In this document: in pieces, positions 13,223-22,234 of the stretch
Numbering within the stretch: position 1 is the stretch's first letter
Layout of the letters: each line of letters starts with the position of its first letter
Assembly: GCA_030037785.1 (NCBI GenBank)
Contig: JASHQA010000179.1
Location: 1 to 57,046, forward strand
Origin: Streptosporangiaceae bacterium
Lineage (GTDB): Bacteria > Actinomycetota > Actinomycetes > Streptosporangiales > Streptosporangiaceae
Length of the DNA stretch: 57,046 nucleotides
Reading direction: 5' to 3'
Made by a program: the position numbers and the translations under genes
The notes under the pieces: model-generated
What the model was told of the DNA's origin: nothing
What the model saw: the letters and a program-made list of their open reading frames with translations, nothing else
Databases searched by the model: none

Positions 13223-14019
13223 GACGGCGGGGGGAGCGGCGGGACCGGGTTGGGCTGAGCGCCGCCGTAGCGGCGGTCCCGGCTGGCGAAGATCTCGCAC
13301 GCGTGCCACAGGTGCCGCCGGTCGAAGTCGGGGAACAGCGTGTCGAGGAACACCATCTCCGCGTACGCGGACTGCCAGAGCAGGAAGTTCGAGAACCGCT
13401 GCTCCCCCGACGACCGGACGAACAGGTCGACGTCGGGGATCTCGGGCTCGTCCAGGTAGCGACGCAGCACCTTCTCGTTGACCCGGTCCGGCCTGAGCCG
13501 GCCGGCGGCGACGTCGACGGCCAGCGCCCTCGCGGCGTCGGCGATCTCTGCCTGGCCCCCGTAGTTGACGCAGAACTGCAGCGTCAGGACGTCGTTGCCC
13601 ACGGTCATCCGCTCGGCGTCCTCCAGTTCGGCGATGACGCTGCGCCACAGCCGCTGCCGTCGGCCGGCCCAGCGGATCCTGACCCCCATCGAGTTCAGCT
13701 CGTCCCGGCGACGACGGATCACGTCGCGGTTGAAGCCCATGAGGAAGCGGACCTCATCCGGCGAGCGGCGCCAGTTCTCGGTGGAGAACGCGTACGCCGA
13801 CAGGTACGGGATGCCCAGCTCGATCGCGCCCATGATGACGTCGAACAGCGCGTACTCGCCCGCCTTGTGGCCCTCGGTGCGCGGCAGCCCGCGGCGCCGG
13901 GCCCACCGGCCGTTGCCGTCCATCACGAGCGCCACGTGCCGGGGAACGAGCTCGCCCGGAATCTTGGGCGGCTGTGCCCCGCCGGGATGCGGGTACGGGG
14001 GGACGACCGGACGGTTCAT
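13219..14019 (-). CDS. uppS: isoprenyl transferase / undecaprenyl diphosphate synthase family
   Basis: [49 protein letters not shown]. Confidence 0.92.
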   Translation of the reverse strand: MNRPVVPPYPHPGGAQPPKIPGELVPRHVALVMDGNGRWARRRGLPRTEGHKAGEYALFDVIMGAIELGIPYLSAYAFSTENWRRSPDEVRFLMGFNRDVIRRRRDELNSMGVRIRWAGRRQRLWRSVIAELEDAERMTVGNDVLTLQFCVNYGGQAEIADAARALAVDVAAGRLRPDRVNEKVLRRYLDEPEIPDVDLFVRSSGEQRFSNFLLWQSAYAEMVFLDTLFPDFDRRHLWHACEIFASRDRRYGGAQPNPVPPLPPPS

Positions 14020-14074
14020 CGGCTCGGCATCCTCCGGGTCGGCGGGCGCCGCGCGGGCAGCCGTCGCGGTCTAC

Positions 14075-14827
14075 TCACGCGTGCTCCACGTGCTTCAGCG
14101 ACCTGATCGAGTGCTCCAGGTGCCACTGCAGGTAGGCGGCGGTCAGGCCGCTGCACTCTACCCGGTGCCTACGCTCGCTGCCGTCGGCGACCGCCCAGTC
14201 ACCGCGCAGCAGCGCGTCCATCAGCGCCAGCGTGGCCACCGAGGGCGTCGCCGAGCCGGGGGCCCGGCACTCCTGGCAGGTCAGGCCGCCCGCGGCCAGG
14301 CCGAACGCGCGCAGCCCGCCGGACGCCCGCGCCTGCGCGGCAGTGGTGCCGCAGACCGCGCACTCGCTCAGCGCCGGCGCGTAGCCGGCCACCGCCAGCG
14401 ACCGCAGCAGGAACGCGTCGAGCACCAGCCGTGGCTCGTGCTCCCCCGCGCCGAGCGCCCGCAGCCCGCCAACCAGCAGCAGGAACTGCCGCAGCGACGG
14501 CTCCTTCTCCACGGGAGTGAGCTTCTCGGCCGTCTCGAGCATCGCGGTACCCGCCGTGTACCGGGGATAGTCGCCGACCAGTCGCTCCCCGTACGGCCGC
14601 ACCGTGTCAGCCTGGGTGATCACGTCCAGCGACCGGCCGGTGTAGAGCAGCATGTCGACGTGGGTGAACGGCTCGAGCCGACCGCCGAACCGGGACTTGG
14701 TCCGACGCACACCCTTGGCGACGGCGCGGATCCGGCCCGACTTGCGCCCGAGCACCGTGACGATCCGGTCTGCCTCGCCCAGCTTGTGGGTGCGCAGCAC
14801 GACGCCGTCGTCCCTGTAGGTACCCAC
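14075..14827 (-). CDS. recO: DNA repair protein RecO
   Basis: YRDDGVVLRTHKLGEADRIVTVLGRKSGRIRAVAKGVRRTKSRFGGRLEPF; CxxC zinc pairs. Confidence 0.95.
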   Translation of the reverse strand: MGTYRDDGVVLRTHKLGEADRIVTVLGRKSGRIRAVAKGVRRTKSRFGGRLEPFTHVDMLLYTGRSLDVITQADTVRPYGERLVGDYPRYTAGTAMLETAEKLTPVEKEPSLRQFLLLVGGLRALGAGEHEPRLVLDAFLLRSLAVAGYAPALSECAVCGTTAAQARASGGLRAFGLAAGGLTCQECRAPGSATPSVATLALMDALLRGDWAVADGSERRHRVECSGLTAAYLQWHLEHSIRSLKHVEHA

Positions 14828-14970
14828 CAGCCCATTATCGGCAGTTCAGCGCCTGGTTGCGGCTGCCGCGCCAGGACCCTTAATTCAGGGGAACGGGGTC
14901 GTTGGCCGCCAGCGCCGTGCGCAATATTTCAGTTGCGGGCGGAAGCCGACCTGGTACTAGCCTGGCGGCC

Positions 14971-15993
14971 GTGCGCATCGAGCAGTACGACCCGACGACC
15001 GACGAGGACCGGGTGCGGGGCTGCCATGACATGATCGTGGCGGCTCAGCAGCAGGACGACCCGAACGTCCCGCCGCCCTCCCTCAGCATGCTCCGGGGCT
15101 GGCTCGCGCAGGGCTTCCCGGACGAACCGCAGCAGTGCTGGTTCGCGACCGGGGATTCGGGTGTCCCGCTCGGCTGCTACCACCTGGCACTCCCGGAGCG
15201 GGAGAACCGCCAGAACGGGTTCATCAACCTGCTCGTCGGCGTCGGCGCACGCCGACGCGGGATCGGGACGGCGCTGCTGGCGCACGCCGCCCGCCAGGCC
15301 GAAGCGGCCGAGCGCACGCTGCTGCTGAGCGACGCGCGGGTCGGCGCGCCGGGCGCTGCGTTCGCCGCCGCGGTCGGCGCGAAGGCCGGACTGCAGGAGG
15401 TACGGCGCATCCTCGACGTCGGCGACGACCTGCGCACCCGGCTGCCGGGACTGCGCCACGACGCGGCCGTGCACGCGACCGGGTACTCGCTGCGCCAGTG
15501 GGTCGGGCCGACGCCAGCGGACCTGGTGCCTGGCGTCTGCCAGCTCAACATGGCGATGGAAGACGCGCCGCACGACGCCGCGTTCGAGCCGATCAGCTGG
15601 GACGCGGCCCGGCTGCGCGCCGTGGAGCAGCGCTCGGCCCTCCAGGGCACCCGCGAGTACTCGGTCGCGGCCGTGCCGGACGGCACCGGCGAGGTGGCGG
15701 CGCTGACGCAGGTCACCGTGGACCCGGCCGGTGCGCCCGGCTGGGCGTATCAGCAGATCACAGCCGTGACCCGACGGCACCGGGGGCACCGGCTCGGCAC
15801 GCTGGTCAAGGTCGCCATGCTGGAGTGGCTCGGCAGCGCAGAGCCGAGCCTGCGGCAGATCATGACGTTCAACGCGGCCGCCAACGAGCACATGATCGCG
15901 GTCAATGTGGCGCTGGGGCACCGCATCAGCGACTACTTCCAGTCCTGCGAGCTGCCCGTGGCCGCGGCGATCGCGCTCGCCGCTCCCGGCTAG
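14971..15993 (+). CDS. GNAT-family acetyltransferase, probably two GNAT folds (paralogue 1)
   Basis: VGVGARRRGIGTALLAHAARQA and VTRRHRGHRLGTLVKVAMLEWL acetyl-CoA-binding motifs. Confidence 0.85.
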   Translation: MRIEQYDPTTDEDRVRGCHDMIVAAQQQDDPNVPPPSLSMLRGWLAQGFPDEPQQCWFATGDSGVPLGCYHLALPERENRQNGFINLLVGVGARRRGIGTALLAHAARQAEAAERTLLLSDARVGAPGAAFAAAVGAKAGLQEVRRILDVGDDLRTRLPGLRHDAAVHATGYSLRQWVGPTPADLVPGVCQLNMAMEDAPHDAAFEPISWDAARLRAVEQRSALQGTREYSVAAVPDGTGEVAALTQVTVDPAGAPGWAYQQITAVTRRHRGHRLGTLVKVAMLEWLGSAEPSLRQIMTFNAAANEHMIAVNVALGHRISDYFQSCELPVAAAIALAAPG

Positions 15994-16100
15994 CCGAGCC
16001 GGCTGGGTGGCCGGCCACCGACTCCACCCGAGACCGACTGCACCGGCGGCCGGCTCCCCCGGCGACCGAATCCCCGGCAGCTGGCCGGGCGGCGCCCAGG

Positions 16101-17162
16101 GTGCTCGGTAATCCGTTTGCCGACCCTGGCGCGCGGCTGTTAGATGCCGGGGTGGACATCGCGCGATTCGACGGCCGGGACGACACCGGCACCCTGGAGA
16201 GTTGCTACCACCTGGTGCAGCGGTGCCTGCGAGCAGACCAGCCAGCGGATCAGCCGCCCTGGTCGCTGGCGTCGTTCACGGCTAAGTGGGTGGAAGGCTT
16301 CGACGGCAACCCGCACGAGAGCTGGGCCGGATCCGATGCATCCGGTGCGGTTGTCGGCTGCTACCTGCTGACGCTGCCCAGCCGCGAGAACCTTTCGCGG
16401 GCCAGCGTCGTGCTGCGCGTGCCGCCGGACCGGCGGCGGGCTGGGCTCGGCACCGCGCTGCTGCGGCACTGCGCTGACCGGGCCCGGCTGTCGGGACGGA
16501 CCCAACTCGCGGCCGATGCGTGGGACGACTCGGCGGGCGCGGCGTTTGCCGCCGCCGTCGGCGCCACCGCGGGAATCCCCAACATGCACCGAAGCCTGCG
16601 GTTCGACGACGCGGCGCGCGCCAGGCTACCCGCGCTGCGCCGGGCGGCGGAGGCACGCGCGGCCGGTTACTCGCTGCAGTCCTGGCTCGGCCCGGCACCG
16701 GAGGAGCTGCTCGAGCAGGTCGCGGCCGTGCACGCCGCGCTCGCCGACGCGCCGCGGAACGCCGGCGTCGAGCCGTCGGTGTGGGACGCCGACCGGATCA
16801 GGCGGGCCGAGAAGCTCATAGCCGAGCACGGCCTGGTGTCCCACACCGTGGCCGCCCGCCACGACGCGAGCGGCCAGCTCGTCGCCATCACCCAGATCCT
16901 CATCGATGCGAGCGCCCCGGACTGCGGCATTCAACAGCTCACCGCCGTGCGGCCGGCGCACCGGGGGCACCGGCTGGGACTGCTGGTCAAGGTGGCGATG
17001 CTCGAGCTGCTGACGTCGGCCGCGCCTAATGTCAGCTACTTCGTGACCGACAACGCCGGCGCCAACGACTACATGATCGCCATCAACGCCCAGCTCGGGT
17101 TCGAGGTCAGCGGTGTGACTCGGACCTGGCAGCTAGACCTCGCGGGCTTCGGCGCGCCCTGA
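16101..17162 (+). CDS. GNAT-family acetyltransferase, probably two GNAT folds (paralogue 2)
   Basis: VPPDRRRAGLGTALLRHCADRA and VRPAHRGHRLGLLVKVAMLELL; colinear similarity to the upstream gene. Confidence 0.85.
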   Translation: MLGNPFADPGARLLDAGVDIARFDGRDDTGTLESCYHLVQRCLRADQPADQPPWSLASFTAKWVEGFDGNPHESWAGSDASGAVVGCYLLTLPSRENLSRASVVLRVPPDRRRAGLGTALLRHCADRARLSGRTQLAADAWDDSAGAAFAAAVGATAGIPNMHRSLRFDDAARARLPALRRAAEARAAGYSLQSWLGPAPEELLEQVAAVHAALADAPRNAGVEPSVWDADRIRRAEKLIAEHGLVSHTVAARHDASGQLVAITQILIDASAPDCGIQQLTAVRPAHRGHRLGLLVKVAMLELLTSAAPNVSYFVTDNAGANDYMIAINAQLGFEVSGVTRTWQLDLAGFGAP

Positions 17163-17220
17163 CGGCCGCGCCGGTACCAGCTACGGTGCGGCGCAGCGGG
17201 CCCGTTCCCTGCTGATCGTC

Positions 17221-18144
17221 TCAGTCGTGAAAGCCGAGCCTGCGCAACTGCCGCGGGTCGCGCTGCCAGTCCTTGGCGACCTTCACCCGCAGATCCAGAT
17301 AGACGCGGCTGCCGAGCAGCCCCTCGATCTGCCGCCGGGCCGTGGTGCCGACGTCCTTGAGCCGGGAGCCGCGCGCGCCCAGCACGATGGCCTTCTGGCT
17401 GGGTCGTTCGACGTACATGACCGCGTGCACGTCCACCAGGTCGGCCCGGTCGGCCCGCGGGCCCATCTCCTCGACCACGACCGCGATCGAGTGCGGTAGC
17501 TCGTCCGTGACACCCTCGAGGATCGCCTCGCGGATGAGCTCAGCGACCAGGATCTGCTCGGGCTCGTCGGTGAGATCATCGTCGGAATAGAGCGGCCGGC
17601 CGGCCGGCAGGTGGGACACGAGCACGTCGGCCAGCACGTCGAGCTGGAAGCCGGTCACCGCGGACACCGGCACCACGTCGGCCCACTCCCCCAGCGCGCC
17701 GACGGCCGCAAGCTGCGCCGCTACCTCCGGTCGGGCGACCTGATCGGTCTTGGTCACGATCGCCACGACCGGCGTGTTGCCGAGGCTGGCGAGCTCGCCG
17801 GCCAGGTACTTGTCGCCGGGGCCGATCCGCTCGCTGGCCGGCAGGCAAAAGCCGATCACGTCGACCTCGGTGAGCGTCGACCGGGCCAGGCTGTCGAGCC
17901 GTTCGCCGAGCAGCGTCCGCGGCCGGTGCAGGCCTGGCGTGTCGATGATGACCAGTTGCGCGTCCGGCCGGTGCACGACGCCGCGGATCGCGCGCCTCGT
18001 GGTCTGCGGCCGGCTGCTCGTGATCGCGACCTTGGTGCCAACCAGGGCGTTCATCAGGGTGGACTTGCCCACGTTCGGCCGCCCGGCGAAGCAGGCGAAG
18101 CCCGACCTGAACGCGCCGGACGGCTGCGCGGACGGGGTTCCCAC
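17221..18144 (-). CDS. era: GTPase Era
   Basis: FAGRPNVGKSTLMNALVG, DTPGLHRP, VTKTDQV and C-terminal KH region. Confidence 0.96.
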   Translation of the reverse strand: MGTPSAQPSGAFRSGFACFAGRPNVGKSTLMNALVGTKVAITSSRPQTTRRAIRGVVHRPDAQLVIIDTPGLHRPRTLLGERLDSLARSTLTEVDVIGFCLPASERIGPGDKYLAGELASLGNTPVVAIVTKTDQVARPEVAAQLAAVGALGEWADVVPVSAVTGFQLDVLADVLVSHLPAGRPLYSDDDLTDEPEQILVAELIREAILEGVTDELPHSIAVVVEEMGPRADRADLVDVHAVMYVERPSQKAIVLGARGSRLKDVGTTARRQIEGLLGSRVYLDLRVKVAKDWQRDPRQLRRLGFHD

Positions 18145-18214
18145 GTGGCGATTCTGCCGCACTGCGGGCAGGCAGCCTGCGCGCACCAGGCACGAGTCGC
18201 AGAGCCCGCGGTCA

Positions 18215-18568
18215 CTAGGGCCGCAGCACCTGCAGCACGGTGCCGTCCGGTGCCGCGTGGAAAATCACCGCGTCCGGGCCAAGCTCGCGCACCGCGGCGA
18301 GGTCACTCGGGTCAGGCGACTGTCCGTCGCTGACCACCGCGGCCGCCTCGAGTGCGCCCGCACCGCTCGAGGCGGCCATGGCCACGGCCAGGTGCAGAGC
18401 CGACAACTGCAACGACGGCAGCGCCACCGCCGCAGCCGCGTAGGTGCGCCCCGTCTCGTCGCGAACGGCGGCTCCTGCTGCCGACTCGACCCTGGCCCGC
18501 GCCGCTCGCGCCAGGGTGATGATCTTCAGATCTTCGGGGCCGGGGGTCTCCGGGACCGCCTCGCTCAT
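18215..18568 (-). CDS. cytidine deaminase-like protein lacking canonical zinc/catalytic residues
   Basis: Located directly upstream of era; GPEDLKIITLARAARARVESAAGAAVRDETGRTYAAAAVALPSLQLSALHLAVA... with no (H/C)AE or PCxxC. Confidence 0.75.
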   Translation of the reverse strand: MSEAVPETPGPEDLKIITLARAARARVESAAGAAVRDETGRTYAAAAVALPSLQLSALHLAVAMAASSGAGALEAAAVVSDGQSPDPSDLAAVRELGPDAVIFHAAPDGTVLQVLRP

Positions 18569-18672
18569 GCTGCTGATAGTAACGGCCGCAGACTCTGGTT
18601 GGCCGCGCTGCGGCTCGTGATCGGCGTCGCCGGGGAATGGCTTCGACCGACGTCATTGCCGTCACTGCCGCT

Positions 18673-18727
18673 GACCCGCCTGCAGCCGCTTTCCGGCTGC
18701 GCTGCCGGCTACTAGCTGCGGCGGGTC
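18673..18727. other. nested inverted repeat / hairpin in the cdd-sugar transferase divergent region
   Basis: Outer arms GACCCGCC (18673-18680) and GGCGGGTC (18720-18727); inner arms GCAGCCG (18682-18688) and CGGCTGC (18694-18700). Confidence 0.6.
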
Positions 18728-18982
18728 CTTTCTGCCCGGAGCGGCACCATTCGCCGCGCCCACTCATACCAAGAGTTAACCAGAGCGATCAGTTGCCTTT
18801 AGCCCGCGTGACGCATGTCCATAACAGCAAGTGCCCGATCGGGGACTGTGAGTAGTTTCGGGCTTCGTGCCTACGGGCCCGTCACGAGTCTCCCTACTGC
18901 ACGACCTGTCAACCGGGGGCCGGCGTACCGCCCGGGGGGAGGGCTGCGGGCGCGCCTGACTTGTTGTGCTGGAGGTCTGCTT

Positions 18983-20446
18983 GTGGCCGGAAACCTGACT
19001 GTCCCCGAGGCGCTGCACGTCGAGCAGTCCGTCCGGACGGTCGGCCGCCGCGTCACGCCGTGGACGAGCAGGTACCTGCGGGTCGTGACGCTCGCCGATA
19101 TCGGCTGCGGGCTCACCGCGGGCGTGCTCGCGTTCGAGGTACGGTTCAGCGTCGCCGGTCAGCGACCGAATGCCTACCTCGGTCTCGGGCTCGCGCTGCC
19201 ATTGCTGTGGCTTGCAGCCCTTGCCCTTTCCGGTGCCTATGACACCCGGTTTATCGGTGTCGGCTCCGACGAGTTCCGGCGGGTGCTGAACGCGGGAGTC
19301 TGCCTGACCGCCGCCGTCGCGCTCGCGTCCTACGCCACCAAGGCAGGGGTGGCCCGCGGCTACGTCGTCGTCGCGCTGCCGACCCTTACCTGCCTCGACC
19401 TAGTGGTGAGGTACCGGCTCAGGAAGCGGCTGCACCGCCGCCGAGCTCGTGGCACGTGCATGCGACAGGTCGTGGTCGCAGGTCACGCGGGTGTCATTGC
19501 CGACCTGATCGGGATGCTGCGGCGCGAGACCTATCACGGCATGACCGTCGTGGCTGCGTGCGTGGCGGAGCCCCCGCGACCGGCCGTGATCGACGGGGTA
19601 CCGGTGGCCGGCGGCCTCGACGACATACCGGACGTCGTCTCGCGGCACGCCGCGGACACCGTCGCGATCCTGGCGTGCCCGGAGATGATCGGCACGCGAC
19701 TACGCGATCTTGCCTGGACTTTGGAGAAGACCGGTACTGATCTCTGCGTCGCGCCCGCCCTCATCGACGTCGCGGGGCCGCGCACGACGATCCGGCCCGT
19801 AGCCGGGCTGCCACTGCTGCACGTCGATCATCCCGATCTCAACGGCCTGCGATGGCTGATCAAGTCTGCCTTCGACCGGACCGTCGCGGTCGTCGCGCTC
19901 GTCGCGCTGCTTCCGCTGCTCGCCGGCATCGCACTCATGATCCGGCTGACGGACCCTGGCCCGGCCCTGTTCCGGCAGACCAGAGTCGGCAAGGGCGGGC
20001 GGCTGTTCACTGTGTACAAGTTCCGTACCATGGTCGCCGAGGCCGAGACCCGGAAAGCCGCGTTGATGGCGCTCAATGAGAGCGACGGCCTGCTCTTCAA
20101 GATTCGCCGGGACCCGCGCGTCACGCGGACTGGCGGCTGGCTCCGGCGCTACTCGCTGGACGAGTTGCCACAGTTCATCAACGTCCTGATCGGCGACATG
20201 TCGCTGGTTGGTCCCCGCCCGGCGCTGCCGAGCGAGACCGACTCCTATCGGGACCACGTACGCCGCCGGCTCGCGGTCAAACCGGGAATCACCGGGCTCT
20301 GGCAGGTGAGCGGGCGGTCGGACCTACCGTGGGAAGAAGCCGTCCGGCTCGACCTGCGCTACGTGGAGAACTGGTCGTTCGTTCTCGACCTGCAGATCCT
20401 GTGGAAGACCTGGTCCGCCGTGATGCACGGGGACGGTGCGTATTGA
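18983..20446 (+). CDS. exopolysaccharide polyprenyl-glycosylphosphotransferase (initiating sugar transferase)
   Basis: GTG start with SD ggagg at 18971-18975; N-terminal TM segments; KSAFDRTVAVVALVALLPLL...RVGKGGRLFTVYKFRTMV...SLDELPQFINVLIGDMSLVGPRPALPSE. Confidence 0.95.
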   Translation: MAGNLTVPEALHVEQSVRTVGRRVTPWTSRYLRVVTLADIGCGLTAGVLAFEVRFSVAGQRPNAYLGLGLALPLLWLAALALSGAYDTRFIGVGSDEFRRVLNAGVCLTAAVALASYATKAGVARGYVVVALPTLTCLDLVVRYRLRKRLHRRRARGTCMRQVVVAGHAGVIADLIGMLRRETYHGMTVVAACVAEPPRPAVIDGVPVAGGLDDIPDVVSRHAADTVAILACPEMIGTRLRDLAWTLEKTGTDLCVAPALIDVAGPRTTIRPVAGLPLLHVDHPDLNGLRWLIKSAFDRTVAVVALVALLPLLAGIALMIRLTDPGPALFRQTRVGKGGRLFTVYKFRTMVAEAETRKAALMALNESDGLLFKIRRDPRVTRTGGWLRRYSLDELPQFINVLIGDMSLVGPRPALPSETDSYRDHVRRRLAVKPGITGLWQVSGRSDLPWEEAVRLDLRYVENWSFVLDLQILWKTWSAVMHGDGAY

Positions 20447-21048
20447 CCGGGCCGGTGGCCGACTGCGCGGTCGTGACAACCCCTGGCCCCGACGTCAGCG
20501 ATGGCATCGACGTCGCACCCCTCGTTCGCCGGGCGGCAGCCGGAGACAAGGCGGCTTGGGAAGGCCTCGTCGACCAGTTCTCTCGGCTGCTCTGGGCAAT
20601 GACCAGGGACTTCAGGCTGGCCGAGGTGGACGCTGCCGACGTGGTGCAGGCAACGTGGCTGCGCCTGCTCGAGCACATTGATCGGATCGAGTACCCGGAA
20701 CGGATCGGCAGCTGGCTTGCGACCACGGCGCGGCACGAGTGCCTCCGCCACATCGCCGCCAGTAAGAAGCTCACCCCCGTCGACGATCACGACATCGTGT
20801 TCAGCGGTCCCGCGGCGCATCAGCCAGAGATAGAGGAGCGGCTACTCGCCGAGGAACGCGCGCAGGCGGTACGGGCGGCAGTCGCCACGCTGCCGACCCG
20901 ATCACAGCGCCTCCTCGAACTGCTGATTGCCGATCCCCCGGTTTCCTACACGGAGATATCCGCGCAACTCGGTCTGCCCGTTGGCAGCATCGGGCCGACC
21001 CGCGGTCGCTGTCTCGAGCGACTCCGGCTCATTCTGCGGCCGGTCTGA
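20443..21048 (+). CDS. ECF-type sigma-70 family RNA polymerase sigma factor
   Basis: DQFSRLLWAMTRDFRLAEVDAADVVQATWLRLLEHIDRI (sigma2) and LLELLIADPPVSYTEISAQLGLPVGSIGPTRGRCLERLR (sigma4); TTG overlaps the TGA of the upstream gene, or GTG at 20455. Confidence 0.88.
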   Translation: MTGPVADCAVVTTPGPDVSDGIDVAPLVRRAAAGDKAAWEGLVDQFSRLLWAMTRDFRLAEVDAADVVQATWLRLLEHIDRIEYPERIGSWLATTARHECLRHIAASKKLTPVDDHDIVFSGPAAHQPEIEERLLAEERAQAVRAAVATLPTRSQRLLELLIADPPVSYTEISAQLGLPVGSIGPTRGRCLERLRLILRPV

Positions 21049-21060
21049 GACATGACGATG

Positions 21061-22173
21061 TCAGGAACAGATCGCGTCAGCGACCACCCAGCGACCACCG
21101 TCCGCCTCCACTTCCGGGAATGCGGTCCGGACTTCACGGATCAGGTCAGCGACGAGAACCAGCACGGCGTCGGGTCGCGCGGCGTGCAGGACATCGGTGC
21201 CCAGCACGGGTATGTCAGTGCCAGGCATCCGCAGCCCGTGCTTCGCCGGGGCGGCGTCGACGATGGCCGGCAGCAAGCCGGCGTCGATACCTGCCCGGCA
21301 GAGCAGTGCCACCGCCCGGGACGCCGCGCCATAGCCCAGCACGGTGCGCCCGGCGGCCTGCTCGGCAGCGAGCCAGGTGCGCAGGCTGACCGCCCGTCGC
21401 CGCGCGTCACGTTGCAACCCGGTCAGTACCGCAGGGTCGCGCACGCCGGTCCGGGCTTCGGAGTCCAGCAGCGCACGCACGGTTGCGTCCGGACCCGCGC
21501 AGTCAGCTGTCGCACGGGCCGCCGCGAGCAGCACGGTGCCGCCGTAGAGGTCAAACTGCCACGCGGTTGTCGGGCGGAGGCCGTGGCTGGCCAGCATCGC
21601 ACTGAGAGCGGTCGTGGAGTAGTACGCGTAGTGCCCGTGCCGCAGCGCGTTCCACTGGCCAGCGCGGATGATCGTGGCCAGCGAGTGAAACTGCAGCAGC
21701 AGCACTCCGCGGGAGGTCAGCCTCGCGGCCCGCTCCCGCAGCGCAGCGTCCTGATCTGCGGCGTGCATCATGCCAAAGCAGTCGATGATCACATCGGCTT
21801 GATCGCCGTCATCCGCCGTCGCAAGGCCCCGGCCGGCCATGAGGCCGAGCCAGGACCCGCCGTGCGGGCTGCCATACTCCGCGACGGTTCCCCCCGCAGG
21901 CAGCAGCCCGGCGGCGTGTACCTGGCTCACGGCGTCAGCCGCCTGAGCCACCAGTGCGGCCGGCTCGGTGGCCCTGGGCTCACCCGGAACGGTCGGATCG
22001 GCGACCAGCTGGGCCAGGCCGCAGCCTGCGCAGAGCCACATCTGGAGCGGGTAGACCGGGTCCGGGCGGGGCTCAGCCACTGCCGGAAAGTAGTCGCACG
22101 CGGGCTGGCTGCCCAAGTCCAGCACCAGCACGCCGCGCGGGGACCGGCACGCTCGGCACCTCGTCTCAGTCAT
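21061..22173 (-). CDS. SAM-dependent C-methyltransferase (Zn-binding N-terminus + Methyltransf_14-like C-terminus)
   Basis: CRACRSPRGVLVLDLGSQPACDYF...LCAGCGL...VLGYGAASRAVALLCRAGIDAGLLPAIVDAAPAKHGLRMPGTDIPV. Confidence 0.82.
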   Translation of the reverse strand: MTETRCRACRSPRGVLVLDLGSQPACDYFPAVAEPRPDPVYPLQMWLCAGCGLAQLVADPTVPGEPRATEPAALVAQAADAVSQVHAAGLLPAGGTVAEYGSPHGGSWLGLMAGRGLATADDGDQADVIIDCFGMMHAADQDAALRERAARLTSRGVLLLQFHSLATIIRAGQWNALRHGHYAYYSTTALSAMLASHGLRPTTAWQFDLYGGTVLLAAARATADCAGPDATVRALLDSEARTGVRDPAVLTGLQRDARRRAVSLRTWLAAEQAAGRTVLGYGAASRAVALLCRAGIDAGLLPAIVDAAPAKHGLRMPGTDIPVLGTDVLHAARPDAVLVLVADLIREVRTAFPEVEADGGRWVVADAICS

Positions 22174-22234
22174 AGCTGGACTCCTTTTACCCCAACGACG
22201 GTAAGGCCGGTAGGAGGAAGGGCAGGGCAGATCA

